DNA of 39,903 nt from CADDYX01 sp045809925. Its GTDB lineage: Bacteria; Verrucomicrobiota; Verrucomicrobiia; Chthoniobacterales; UBA10450. Where the stretch lies: positions 1 through 39,903 of the forward strand of contig JBJMWX010000135.1 of assembly GCA_045809925.1 (NCBI GenBank), written 5' to 3'. Below are positions 1 through 8,112 of this stretch, one piece after another. The position numbers and the translations under genes are program-made. Below the pieces are notes generated by a model. The model saw only the letters and a program-made list of their open reading frames with translations. It ran no database searches and was not told the DNA's origin. Each line of letters starts with the position of its first letter. The stretch's first letter is position 1.

Positions 1-1292
1 AGGATATTGCGCGCGACATTACGCCGTGCGCCTTCAGTCGAGCCGCGGCCCCCTTCTTTCAGCGCCTCGCTCAACTGCGGGCGTGCCGTCGTTAGCGCCG
101 GCACCAGGCCGAAGAGCAAGCCAGTGAGGGCTGTTACGGCCAATGTGACGATGAGCACGGTCGAGTCGATATTGACTTCCTGGAGCCGCGGTACGGTTTG
201 CGCGCCGATGCGTTTCAAGAGATCAACTCCCCAGATCGCGAGCAGCACACCAATCGCGCCGCCTCCGAGTGCGAGCACGACGCTCTCGGTCAGCATCTCG
301 CGCAAGATCGCGAGCCGCCCGGCGCCGAGTGCGACACGGATCGCCATCTCGCGTTCACGCGTCGCGGCACGCGCAAGCAACATGGTGCCGAGGTTCGCGC
401 AGGCGATGAGCAAGACGAGCGCGACGGCTGCGAGCAGAATAAGCAACATCGGACGGACGGAGCCGGCAGCCAGGTCCTGCAGCGGACGGACGTCGGCGCC
501 AAAGCTGTCACCATTCGGATATCGATTCGGATTTTCGCGCCGCATCTGCGCATTCACAGTCTCAATTTCAGCCTGCGCAGACCGGAACGTCGCGGCGGGT
601 TTCAGTCGCGCCACGGCGAGAAGACCCCGCTGGTAGCGAATCTCTAATTGCTGCGGCGTGAAGGCGAGCGGCGTCCACAGTTCCGCTCGCTCCGAGAAGC
701 TCGCCGCCGCCACGTTGTAAAGCTGGATCGGAAAATCAAATGACTCCGGCATGACGCCAATAACCGTGCGACTGCGCCCGTCGAGCAGGATCAGCTTACC
801 GATAATGTTCGGATCGGAGTCGAAGCGGCGCTCCCATAGGCGGGCGCTGATTATCACTACGTCATCGTGACCGGGCTGGCATTCTTCCGGGGTGAATGTC
901 CGGCCGCGCAACGGAGTTACGCCAAGCGTATCGAACACTCCCGATGTAGTTACGGCTGCCGCGAATCGCTCCGGCTGATCAGCGCTGGCCAGGTTGTAAT
1001 TCGCCGTCGTGAAGGCGCCGATCTTTTCAAAACTGCCGACGCGCTGTTGGTAATCGACAAATTCCGGTGCCGACATCGGGATCTTATCGAGTCCCTGCGC
1101 GTGGAAATGCTGCAGAATGAGCGCGAGTCGTTCCGGCTGCTGGAACGGCAATGGCCGAATCAGCAATGCGTTAACGAGGCTGAAGACGGCGGTGTTCGCC
1201 GAGATCGCGAGCGCGACAGTGACGAGCGCGATGACGGTGAACGCCGGCGTTTTTGCCAGAGCGCGCAGGGCGAGGCGGACATCCCGGATCAT
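1..1292 (-). CDS. ADOP/MacB-type ABC transporter permease (3' end outside window)
   Basis: Inner-membrane permease of a MacB-like export system, partial: about 430 N-terminal residues are present and the C-terminus lies beyond base 1. The open frame begins MIRDVRLALRALAKTPAFT at an ATG at 1292 with GAGG six bases upstream. That opening is typical of MacB_PCD/FtsX proteins of the acidobacterial duplicated orphan permease (ADOP) type. A first membrane segment follows (about residues 20-42), then a periplasmic core, then FtsX-like membrane segments separated by the typical loop with EREMAIRVALGAGR. Full ADOP proteins are near 800 residues and carry two such halves; only the first is visible. It lies downstream of an adaptor and an ATPase on the same strand, so here the permease is not an orphan. 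Substrate unknown. Confidence 0.88.
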   Translation of the reverse strand, partial: MIRDVRLALRALAKTPAFTVIALVTVALAISANTAVFSLVNALLIRPLPFQQPERLALILQHFHAQGLDKIPMSAPEFVDYQQRVGSFEKIGAFTTANYNLASADQPERFAAAVTTSGVFDTLGVTPLRGRTFTPEECQPGHDDVVIISARLWERRFDSDPNIIGKLILLDGRSRTVIGVMPESFDFPIQLYNVAAASFSERAELWTPLAFTPQQLEIRYQRGLLAVARLKPAATFRSAQAEIETVNAQMRRENPNRYPNGDSFGADVRPLQDLAAGSVRPMLLILLAAVALVLLIACANLGTMLLARAATREREMAIRVALGAGRLAILREMLTESVVLALGGGAIGVLLAIWGVDLLKRIGAQTVPRLQEVNIDSTVLIVTLAVTALTGLLFGLVPALTTARPQLSEALKEGGRGSTEGARRNVARNI

Positions 1293-1302
1293 TTTCGCCT
1301 CG

Positions 1303-1356
1303 CTACAGAATCGCCAGGGCGAGCATTAGCAGCAGGATAATGATCGCTGCTCTCAT
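1303..1356 (-). CDS. possible 17-residue hydrophobic peptide
   Basis: A short frame, MRAAIIILLLMLALAIL, fills most of the gap between the ATPase stop and the permease start. It is almost purely a membrane segment and ends 10 bases before the permease ATG. There is no clear ribosome binding site, so it may be chance or may serve only translational coupling. No family is recognised. Confidence 0.2.
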   Translation of the reverse strand: MRAAIIILLLMLALAIL

Positions 1357-1376
1357 GGTACAGTAGCGGTAACTTG

Positions 1377-2117
1377 TTAGGCCGCCATGCGATCTTCCAC
1401 GACGCGACCGTCAAAGAGGTGAACGGTGCGATCGGCGTTTTCAGCAAAGCGCTGGTCGTGCGTGACCATGCAAATCGTCGCGCCGCTCTCGTGCAATTCC
1501 TTAAGGAGCTGCATCACGGCCTCGCCGTTGCGCGAGTCCAGGTTACCGGTCGGCTCGTCGGCGAGGAGGATCGCCGGTTTGCCGGCCAGCGCGCGCGCCA
1601 CAGCGACACGCTGCTGCTGGCCGCCGGAGAGCTGACTCGGCAAATGTTTGGCGCGGTGCCCCATGCCGACGCGCTCGAGCGCTTCGGTGACAAATTGCCT
1701 GCGCTCACTCGAGGGCATTCCGCGATAGGTCAGCGGCAGCTCGACGTTTTCATAAACGGTGAGGTCGCCGATCAAATTGAAGCTTTGGAAGATGAAGCCG
1801 ATCTCGCGGTTACGGATACGCGCGCGTTCCGGAAACGAGAGGTTCGCCACCTCGGTCGACTTGAGCTGATAGCTGCCGCCGCTCGGCGTATCGAGCAATC
1901 CGAGGATCGACAGCAAGGTCGATTTGCCGCAGCCTGATGGGCCGGCGATCGAGACGTATTCGCCCGTGCGGATGTCGAGGTGAATGCCGGAAAGCGCATG
2001 TGTTTCGACCTCATCGGTCAGAAACACCTTGGTCACGCTTTCCAGGTGGATGAGAGGAGTCGAGCCGTTGGAGTGACCGTCGCGGTTCGGCGCCGTGGTG
2101 GTTTCGGTGGTTGTCAT
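1377..2117 (-). CDS. ABC transporter ATP-binding protein, MacB/LolD type
   Basis: Cytoplasmic ATPase that energises the neighbouring permease. The 246 residues contain Walker A GPSGCGKST (about 59-67), the Q-loop in FIFQSFNL, the signature LSGGQQQRVAVARAL (about 163-177), Walker B ILLADEPTGNLD (about 183-194) and the switch His in VTHD (about 220). The LSGGQQQR plus ADEPTGNLD combination is characteristic of the MacB/LolD/FtsE group, which works with FtsX-type mechanotransmission permeases. The first ~22 residues are a Thr/Ser-rich leader absent from most relatives. It sits between the adaptor (36-base gap) and the permease, in one operon. The role in an efflux or lipoprotein-type exporter is inferred from family and context. 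Confidence 0.95.
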   Translation of the reverse strand: MTTTETTTAPNRDGHSNGSTPLIHLESVTKVFLTDEVETHALSGIHLDIRTGEYVSIAGPSGCGKSTLLSILGLLDTPSGGSYQLKSTEVANLSFPERARIRNREIGFIFQSFNLIGDLTVYENVELPLTYRGMPSSERRQFVTEALERVGMGHRAKHLPSQLSGGQQQRVAVARALAGKPAILLADEPTGNLDSRNGEAVMQLLKELHESGATICMVTHDQRFAENADRTVHLFDGRVVEDRMAA

Positions 2118-2152
2118 AGGTTAGGTGGTGGTGGGTTTAAGGGAAGTGGCTG

Positions 2153-3481
2153 CTAGTTCAGGCGAATGCGATCGTGCGCATCCATAGAACTGGTGTCGGA
2201 CAAGATGACCTGGTCGCCAGGCTGGAGACCGTCCACAATCTCAATCGTGTTGACTGAGCTGCGGCCGAGCTTCACGGGCACGCGCGCCGCTTCGGAGCTG
2301 TTCGGCAAGAGCTTGAACATGCCGACGGTGTTGTTCTCCTGGCCGAAGGCGGGACGCCCGACGTAAACAACATTGTCCAGGCGCTCGAGCTCGATCGTGC
2401 CGTCGACGCTTAGGTCAGGGCGCGCCCCCTTCGGAAGGTCGCCGTCAATCGCAACGTCCACCGTCACCGTTCCCTGCTCGACCGCGGGGTCGACGCGGAT
2501 GACATGACCCTCGACAACGCCGTTGCGCGTATCAATCGCGGCTTTCTGGTTGATCTGAATGTCTTTGGCCTGCGTCTCCGCAATCTTGACCTGCGCCTTG
2601 AGCTTGGTCGGATCGGCGACTCGCGCCAGATTCGCTCCCTGTTTGATCTGCTGGCCAACGTCGACCGGCAGCTGTTGCAACACGCCTTTCATGCCCGCGT
2701 GGACGTGCAGCTGGTTGACCTGGTCGAGCTTCAATTGCGCGGCCGCTTTGAGCTGATCGACCTCCGCTTGTTTCGACGCGAGCTGTGGCTCAATCGAGTC
2801 ACGTGCAAAGGTCGTCCGCTTCGCTTCGATCTGATCGCGGTTGGCGAGCTCGTCCGCTTTTACGCGCGCGGTTTTGTAAGCCAGCTCGGCGACAAGGCCG
2901 TTCTTCTTTAGCTCCTCGTTCGTTTCGGCTTCCATCCTCGCCTGCTCGAACTCGGAATGGACTTTTGCAGTGTTTGATTCCTGCTCGAGCAATGCGCGCT
3001 GCAATGTCGCGCGCAACGTAGTCAGCTCTGCTTCAGCCGCTTTGTGTTTCGATTCCGCATCGTGCGCAGCCTGTTCCACGTCCGGGCTCGAGAGCTCCAA
3101 AATGACAGTATCCGGCTCGACCATCGCGCCCGGCCGAATGACAATTTTATCGACGCGCCCATCGGTCGTCGCGGCAACCCAGCGAATCTCTTCCGGCACG
3201 AGAGTGCCGAGGCCGCGCACCTGCCGCACCATCGGTCCGCGCTTCACCGTATCGATCCAGACAGTCGAGCGATCGAGCGTCGGCACCGCCGGTTTCAAGC
3301 GCGAGAGGCCAAACGTGATCACGAGCAGCGCGAGCGCGCCGCCCCCAATCATCATCAGGCGTTTCTTCCTTTTCTTTCGCGCAACGTCCGGACGCGGCAC
3401 GTCCATGGTTGACGCGCTGGGCGTAAATCCGGCTGGCCTCACAATTGTACTATCGGCTTTCGCTTCGGCTCTGTGCTGCAT
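2153..3481 (-). CDS. periplasmic adaptor protein, HlyD/MacA family
   Basis: Membrane fusion (adaptor) subunit linking the inner-membrane ABC complex to an outer-membrane exit duct. The 442 residues comprise a basic cytoplasmic N-terminus, one membrane anchor (about residues 43-60), a split biotinyl-lipoyl domain (GRVDKIVIRPGAMVEPDT and GMKGVLQQLPVDVGQQIKQG), a long alpha-helical hairpin between them (about 135-250, Glu/Ala/Lys rich) and beta-barrel plus membrane-proximal domains at the C-terminus. The ATG at 3481 has no strong Shine-Dalgarno. A second ATG at 3406 (MDVPRPDVARKK) would still retain the anchor, so the start is uncertain. No outer-membrane TolC-type gene lies in the window. Confidence 0.92.
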   Translation of the reverse strand: MQHRAEAKADSTIVRPAGFTPSASTMDVPRPDVARKKRKKRLMMIGGGALALLVITFGLSRLKPAVPTLDRSTVWIDTVKRGPMVRQVRGLGTLVPEEIRWVAATTDGRVDKIVIRPGAMVEPDTVILELSSPDVEQAAHDAESKHKAAEAELTTLRATLQRALLEQESNTAKVHSEFEQARMEAETNEELKKNGLVAELAYKTARVKADELANRDQIEAKRTTFARDSIEPQLASKQAEVDQLKAAAQLKLDQVNQLHVHAGMKGVLQQLPVDVGQQIKQGANLARVADPTKLKAQVKIAETQAKDIQINQKAAIDTRNGVVEGHVIRVDPAVEQGTVTVDVAIDGDLPKGARPDLSVDGTIELERLDNVVYVGRPAFGQENNTVGMFKLLPNSSEAARVPVKLGRSSVNTIEIVDGLQPGDQVILSDTSSMDAHDRIRLN

Positions 3482-3499
3482 CGGGGGGCGCTTTTCGAA

Positions 3500-3787
3500 T
3501 TAGAAATTGAAAGCACGCACCAGGTCCATCACGGCGCTTGCGCTGTTGATCAGCGGAACGATCACTGTGAGCAGGATCACACCGAAGAGAGCCGCCTCCG
3601 TCGCGAATGCACGCGGCGCCTCGTAGTTGAAGTAGCCACCGCTTAGGTCGCGGAATGAGGGCTGACTCTTTCCAGCACGCGGGCCGAAATCGTGGCGTGA
3701 GTCAGCCTGGAAGCTGTACTCGATCCTCGGCATCGCGCCGCGGCCGCGGCGGGCAAGAGGTTGGCTGGTGTGCGGTGTTGTTTTCAT
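3500..3787 (-). CDS. small membrane-anchored protein, first gene of the sigma-54 operon
   Basis: No family recognised. The preferred start is the ATG at 3787 because GGAAGGA sits just upstream; an ATG at 3799 overlaps that site. The protein has about 95 residues. The N-terminal two thirds is polar with RRGRGAMPRIEYSFQ and a Gly/Tyr/Phe stretch (SFRDLSGGYFNYEAP), and it ends with one hydrophobic segment (ALFGVILLTVIVPLI, near residues 67-82) followed by a short tail. This looks like a C-terminally anchored membrane protein. It is the first gene after the consensus sigma-54 promoter at 3858-3873 and lies 18 bases ahead of the adaptor gene, so it is probably co-expressed with the exporter. Confidence 0.72.
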   Translation of the reverse strand: MKTTPHTSQPLARRGRGAMPRIEYSFQADSRHDFGPRAGKSQPSFRDLSGGYFNYEAPRAFATEAALFGVILLTVIVPLINSASAVMDLVRAFNF

Positions 3788-3857
3788 AATTCCTTCCATG
3801 GGATGCGGTTCGCATCCGATTTGGATTCAAAGTTTTTTCGTTGGTCGCTGCCCCTAT

Positions 3858-3873
3858 TGCAAAGGCCGTGCCA
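3858..3873 (-). promoter_or_regulatory. sigma-54 (RpoN) -24/-12 promoter
   Basis: On the minus strand this reads TGGCACGGCCTTTGCA. It matches the RpoN consensus TGGCACG-N4-TTGCW at every defined base with exact GG-to-GC spacing. The predicted start of transcription is near 3847, giving a leader of about 60 bases before the ATG at 3787. Genes for an NtrC-type activator and its kinase lie immediately upstream on the same strand. Confidence 0.9.
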
Positions 3874-3903
3874 CTCCGTTTTGTTTAGTTCTAAGTATCT
3901 GCC

Positions 3904-3921
3904 AATCAGCAGCTAGTGATT
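3904..3921. promoter_or_regulatory. candidate activator site, inverted repeat AATCA-N8-TGATT
   Basis: A perfect 5-bp inverted repeat with an 8-bp spacer, centred about 65 bases upstream of the predicted sigma-54 transcription start and inside the non-coding gap between the kinase gene and the operon. Position and symmetry suit an upstream activating sequence for the adjacent NtrC-like regulator. A 5-bp arm can arise by chance, and only one copy is evident. Confidence 0.35.
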
Positions 3922-3971
3922 AGCGATAAGAAATCGACCGCGACCTTTTGAAGCCGTTTTCGGGATTCTGC

Positions 3972-3989
3972 CGTCCCGCTTTCGGGACG
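3972..3989. other. GC hairpin downstream of the kinase gene
   Basis: CGTCCCG-CTTT-CGGGACG forms a 7-bp perfect stem with a 4-base loop, starting 12 bases beyond the kinase stop codon. No run of T follows on the minus strand, so it is not a canonical intrinsic terminator. It may attenuate read-through into the sigma-54 operon or protect an mRNA end. Confidence 0.35.
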
Positions 3990-4000
3990 TTGCCGGGCGG

Positions 4001-5338
4001 TTATTCCTTCGGCAGACGCAACAGCGCTTCACAACCGGGCTGGCCATTGCGGTTAGTCAATGTCAGCGAACCGCCGTGAGCCTCCGCGATCTGCCGGCTC
4101 AAGGCGAGACCGATGCCCGAGCCGCCTGGCTTCGTGGTGAAGAAAGGCACGAATAAATTGGTCGGATTCATAATCCCCGGTCCGGTATCGCGTACGTAAA
4201 CCTCGACACAATCGCCGGCTTCGCGCCAGCCGGTCGCGACCGTGCCATTGGTTTCGATCGCGGCTTCGGCGGCATTGTGCAGAATGTTAATCAACAACTG
4301 TTCGAGTTGTGCCGCATCGGCGTCGACAATCACATCCCGACCGGACGCGACCTTCACCGGCAGCCGCGTTTCAAGGTTGGCTACGCGACGAACGAGCTCG
4401 GCGACGTTCAGCGGTTCCTTTTGTGGCGGGGGCAGTCGCGCAAGCCGCGCATAGGCCTGCATAAAGCGGCTGAGTGAGTCGGCGCGTGTGGCGATGATGT
4501 TCAAACCGCTCTGCGTATCGTCGCGCCAATCGTCCGGCAGCTTCTCGCGCTTGATCAGGGTTTCGAGGCTGCCCGCGATCGATTTGATCGGCGCGAGAGA
4601 GTTGTTCATTTCGTGCCCGATCACACGGACAAGCCGTTGCCATGCGTTCCGCTCTTCCTCGCGCAACGTCCGGCTCAAGTCCGTCAGCACGACCAGCTCG
4701 TGCGGCAAACCATGTTCGCGGAACGAGCTGCGCCGGATTCCCCACCGGCCCGAACCGCCGGGGAACGTCAGGGTTAGCGGCGCGTCCTGATTCGCTTCGA
4801 GGCACACTTCAAGTCCGAGGTCGCTAGCCCGCCGGCCTAACAACTTGTCGATCGGCTGGCCGAGCAGGTTCTCGCCTGCGCGATTTACCAGCCGCAGTCG
4901 ACGCTCCGGGTCGAATGTGAAGACGGCGACGTCGATTTCCGCCATGATGGTGCGCAGCAGCGCGGTCGCCTCGAATGCGCCGAGCCGCTGCACGCGGAGC
5001 GTTTCCCCTAGCGAATTAATCTCGAGCAGCGCTTCGCCGAGCGCATCGTTCGCGCGTGCGCCGCGGGCGCGGATCGAATAATCGCCTTCCCGCAGCGCGG
5101 CAAGCAGGTTCGTCATTGTCTGCAGCGGCCGGATAAGATGTTCGCGGGCCGAGCCGACGAATATCCCGCTGGAGAGCAGAATCAGCAGCGTCAATGTCCA
5201 CTGCACTTTTGCGCTGTAATCGCCGAACCAAAGAAGGGCGAGCGCGGTGATCACGGCGGGCGCAGCCGCGCCAATCGTCAACCACGTCAGCCGGTTCTCG
5301 TGCGAAAGCCGGTGGCGCAGCTTTCGCGGCTCCTTCAT
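4001..5338 (-). CDS. sensor histidine kinase, NtrY-like
   Basis: Membrane sensor kinase of 445 residues, inferred partner of the adjacent sigma-54 activator. Two N-terminal membrane segments (about 17-38 and 45-62) are joined by a very short loop, so little can be sensed in the periplasm. A HAMP-like linker follows (about 65-115), then a PAS-like domain (about 125-225), a HisKA domain with phospho-acceptor His at about 242 in GHEMNNSLAPI, and a HATPase domain with N-box NILHNAAEA, G1 box DTGPGI and G2 box GGSGIGLALS. The architecture matches NtrY-type kinases, but the periplasmic domain is reduced. It lies 30 bases downstream of the regulator gene, most likely in one transcript. The signal is unknown. 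Confidence 0.94.
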   Translation of the reverse strand: MKEPRKLRHRLSHENRLTWLTIGAAAPAVITALALLWFGDYSAKVQWTLTLLILLSSGIFVGSAREHLIRPLQTMTNLLAALREGDYSIRARGARANDALGEALLEINSLGETLRVQRLGAFEATALLRTIMAEIDVAVFTFDPERRLRLVNRAGENLLGQPIDKLLGRRASDLGLEVCLEANQDAPLTLTFPGGSGRWGIRRSSFREHGLPHELVVLTDLSRTLREEERNAWQRLVRVIGHEMNNSLAPIKSIAGSLETLIKREKLPDDWRDDTQSGLNIIATRADSLSRFMQAYARLARLPPPQKEPLNVAELVRRVANLETRLPVKVASGRDVIVDADAAQLEQLLINILHNAAEAAIETNGTVATGWREAGDCVEVYVRDTGPGIMNPTNLFVPFFTTKPGGSGIGLALSRQIAEAHGGSLTLTNRNGQPGCEALLRLPKE

Positions 5339-5368
5339 TCCAGATTCGACAATCGAAGGTCGAAAATG

Positions 5369-6715
5369 TCAGAGCCCATATTGCTGCAGGCGTCGATAGA
5401 ATGCGCTCCGGCTCAGTCCGAGCGCCTCCGCCGCCTTGCGCGCGTTGCCGTCGTGACGGGCGAGCGCTTTCTTGATCAGGAACGCCTCCACCTCCTCGAT
5501 TGTCATTTCCTCGAGGCCCTTGCCTTCGCCGCCGCCGCTCGTCAGGCCGAGATCGTTCGCTTTCAGCTGCGGCCCCGCTGTCATCAGGACCGCGCGCTCT
5601 ACGACATGATCCAGCTCGCGCACATTGCCCGGAAAATCGTGGCGCATCAGCGCGTCGCGTGCCTTCTCCTCAAAGCCGGTCAGCTCTTTGCGGTAGCGCT
5701 TTCCGTGCTGCCGCAGAAAATGGTTCGCCAGCGGCATGACGTCTTCGCGCCGATCGCGCAACGGCGGGAGGTGAACCTCGATCGTGTTCAGGCGGAAGAG
5801 CAGGTCGCGGCGGAAGCGGCCCGCCTCGACTTCCTCGTGCAGGTTCGCGTTTGTCGCGGAAACGATTCGGACATTGGCATGCAATGTTTTCGAGGAACCG
5901 ACCCGCTCGAATTCTCCTGTTTCGATCACGCGCAGCAGCTTGGCCTGCTGGCTCATTGGAATGTTGGCGATCTCGTCCATGAAGAGGGTGCTCTCGTCCG
6001 CCAGCTCGAAACGCCCGGCCCGATCCGTTTTCGCGTCGGTGAAAGCGCCCTTCACATGTCCGAATAGTTCGCTCTCGAAGAGCGTCTCCGACAGGCCGCC
6101 CATGTTCACCGTGATCATGGTATGCGAGGCGCGTGGCGATAACGCATGCAGCGCCTGCGCGACCAGCCCTTTGCCCGTCCCGTTCTCGCCCGTGATCAGC
6201 ACGTTTGCGTCGGACGGGCCGACGCGTGAAATCAGCTCCAGCACCGGCCGCATCCGCGGAGATTCCGCGATCAAATTCGGTGCCGTTCCGCGGAGCAGCT
6301 GGTTCGCCGCCTCCAGCCGGCGTCCTTTGCGCAAAGCGCCGGCCAGCTCGATCTGGGTCCGCACGATCGCGAGCAGACGTTCGTTGTCCCAGGGCTTCGG
6401 AATGAAATCGCGCGCGCCGCGCTTCATCGCTTCGACCGCCAGATCGATCGTCGCCCACGCTGTCATGACGACGATGGGCAGCGTGTTATCCACCGCCTGA
6501 ATTCGCGGAATTACCTCGAGGCCCTCCTGCCCCGACGTGGTGTCGCGCGTGTAATTCAGATCCATGATAAGGAGCGAGTAATCGCGCTTGTCGAGCGCCT
6601 GAAAAATGCCCGCCAGATTCGTGACCGCGTCGGTCTGGTGTCCTTCGCCTTTGAGGAGAATACGAAGCGCCTCCAGCACATCGGTCTGGTCATCGGCAAT
6701 GAGAATGCGCGCCAC
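5369..6715 (-). CDS. sigma-54-dependent response regulator, NtrC family
   Basis: Transcription activator of 448 residues acting on RpoN holoenzyme. The N-terminal receiver has the acidic pocket (ADDQ) and phospho-acceptor Asp at about 52 (LLIMDLNYT). The central AAA+ domain shows Walker A GENGTGKG (about 176-183) and Walker B LFMDEI (about 244-249). The sigma-54-contacting loop reads GAFTDA (about 223-228) rather than the usual GAFTGA. A Fis-type helix-turn-helix ends the protein (RKAAEALGLSRSAFYRRL). The gene lies upstream of its kinase, and 1.5 kb beyond the kinase stop is a consensus sigma-54 promoter driving an exporter operon, which is the obvious target. A divergent transporter gene starts 73 bases away. 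Confidence 0.95.
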   Translation of the reverse strand: MARILIADDQTDVLEALRILLKGEGHQTDAVTNLAGIFQALDKRDYSLLIMDLNYTRDTTSGQEGLEVIPRIQAVDNTLPIVVMTAWATIDLAVEAMKRGARDFIPKPWDNERLLAIVRTQIELAGALRKGRRLEAANQLLRGTAPNLIAESPRMRPVLELISRVGPSDANVLITGENGTGKGLVAQALHALSPRASHTMITVNMGGLSETLFESELFGHVKGAFTDAKTDRAGRFELADESTLFMDEIANIPMSQQAKLLRVIETGEFERVGSSKTLHANVRIVSATNANLHEEVEAGRFRRDLLFRLNTIEVHLPPLRDRREDVMPLANHFLRQHGKRYRKELTGFEEKARDALMRHDFPGNVRELDHVVERAVLMTAGPQLKANDLGLTSGGGEGKGLEEMTIEEVEAFLIKKALARHDGNARKAAEALGLSRSAFYRRLQQYGL

Positions 6716-6788
6716 GCGCTACTCTCAACCGCGTTTCGGACGCGGTGTCAACGTTGACGGGGTCGCGCGATGGACTACGTGCTTCGTC

Positions 6789-8105
6789 GTGAGCCCGCCT
6801 CGTACGAACGGTATATCGCTCCTGACGGCGATCTGCATCGTGATGGCCAACATGATCGGCACCGGCGTGTTCACCAGCCTCGGCTTTCAGGTAGGTGATC
6901 TTCCGAGCGGGTTTGCCATCGTAACGCTGTGGACGGTCGGCGGCGTCTGCGCGTTGTGCGGCGCGCTCTCTTATGCGGAGCTTGGCGCCGCGCTCCCACG
7001 GTCAGGCGGCGAGTATCATTTTTTGCGCGAAATCTACCATCCGGCACTTGGTTTTCTCGCCGGCTGGATCTCGGCCACGGTCGGATTTTCAGCGCCGGTC
7101 GCGATCGCAGCCGTGCCGTTCGGCACCTACCTCGCAGGTGTTTTTCCAGGCGCAAACCCGCTGCTCCTGGCGCTGGCCGTGGTGTGGATCAGCACGCTGG
7201 CGTTGCTGTGGAACCTCAGGCTCGGGAGCGCCTTCCAGATTTCGTCGACTATCCTCAAGGTCGCGCTCATTGTCGCCATCATCGTTGCTGGATTCGCCGT
7301 CGCTGCCAACCACTCGACCGCTTTTCTGCCGGTCAAAGGTGATGGCCAATTGATCGTGAGCGCGCCGTTCGCGGTCGGACTTTTCTGGGTCATGTACGCG
7401 TATTCGGGATGGAATGCGTCGACCTACATCACGAGCGAGCTGCGCAATCCGGCGCGCAACGTTCCGCTCTCCCTCTGCATCGGAACTGTTTTCGTTGCCC
7501 TGCTCTACGTTGCAATCAATGCCGCGTTTTTCCGCACCACGCCCGCTGCCGAAATGATCGGCAAACAGCAGGTCGCGCTCATCGCCGGCAATCATATCTT
7601 CGGGGTAGCCGGCGGCAAAGTGATGGCATGCCTGATCTGCCTCGGCCTTGTGTCAACGGTAAGCGCGATGATGTGGATCGGTCCGCGCGTCACCGCCACG
7701 ATGGGCGAAGACTTTGCCGCGCTTGGCTGGCTGGCGCGTCGAAACCGCGCCGGCGTACCGACGACCGCCATTCTCGTGCAGTTCGCGATTGTGAACCTGA
7801 TGCTTTTCACCGCGACCTTCCAATCGGTCGTCAATTACGTGCAGTTCGCGCTCACCCTCTGCTCGGCGCTGACCGTCTTCGGCGTCTTCGTCCTGCGCTG
7901 GAAGCGGCCAGAGCTTCGGAGGCCATATCGCGTCTGGGGTTACCCGGTGACGCCGGCGATTTTCCTCGCGATCAGCGGCTGGATGCTTTGGCACCTGCTC
8001 GCCAAGCAAGCGACCCGCGGGCCGTCTCTGCTCGGGCTTGGAACTGCCGCTGTCGGGCTCCTCATTTATTTTTTGTCCCCGAAAACTTCGACCAGCAGCG
8101 TCTAA
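6789..8105 (+). CDS. APC superfamily amino acid permease
   Basis: Inner-membrane secondary transporter of about 438 residues, probably for amino acids. The first helix carries the APC motif MANMIGTGVFTSLGF, where the substrate backbone binds in this superfamily. A conserved GGEYHFLREIYHPALGFLAGW follows in helix 3 and its loop. Roughly 12 hydrophobic segments can be counted. The open frame runs upstream to 6606, but that part is antisense to the regulator gene and polar. The GTG at 6789 gives the usual short cytoplasmic N-terminus before helix 1, although its Shine-Dalgarno is poor. It is transcribed divergently from the NtrC-like gene and followed after 7 bases by a secreted protein. The exact substrate cannot be read from the sequence. 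Confidence 0.9.
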   Translation: MSPPRTNGISLLTAICIVMANMIGTGVFTSLGFQVGDLPSGFAIVTLWTVGGVCALCGALSYAELGAALPRSGGEYHFLREIYHPALGFLAGWISATVGFSAPVAIAAVPFGTYLAGVFPGANPLLLALAVVWISTLALLWNLRLGSAFQISSTILKVALIVAIIVAGFAVAANHSTAFLPVKGDGQLIVSAPFAVGLFWVMYAYSGWNASTYITSELRNPARNVPLSLCIGTVFVALLYVAINAAFFRTTPAAEMIGKQQVALIAGNHIFGVAGGKVMACLICLGLVSTVSAMMWIGPRVTATMGEDFAALGWLARRNRAGVPTTAILVQFAIVNLMLFTATFQSVVNYVQFALTLCSALTVFGVFVLRWKRPELRRPYRVWGYPVTPAIFLAISGWMLWHLLAKQATRGPSLLGLGTAAVGLLIYFLSPKTSTSSV

Positions 8106-8112
8106 GGACACA

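Noticed and set aside
198..647. Long plus-strand frames opposite the ABC permease
   Set aside because: They are Arg/Ser/Ala-rich antisense frames caused by high G+C; the minus-strand frame gives a clear MacB/FtsX protein.
5138..6067. 309-codon plus-strand frame across the kinase and regulator genes
   Set aside because: It crosses two well-supported genes in antisense, has no domain, and its composition is that of a GC-rich shadow.
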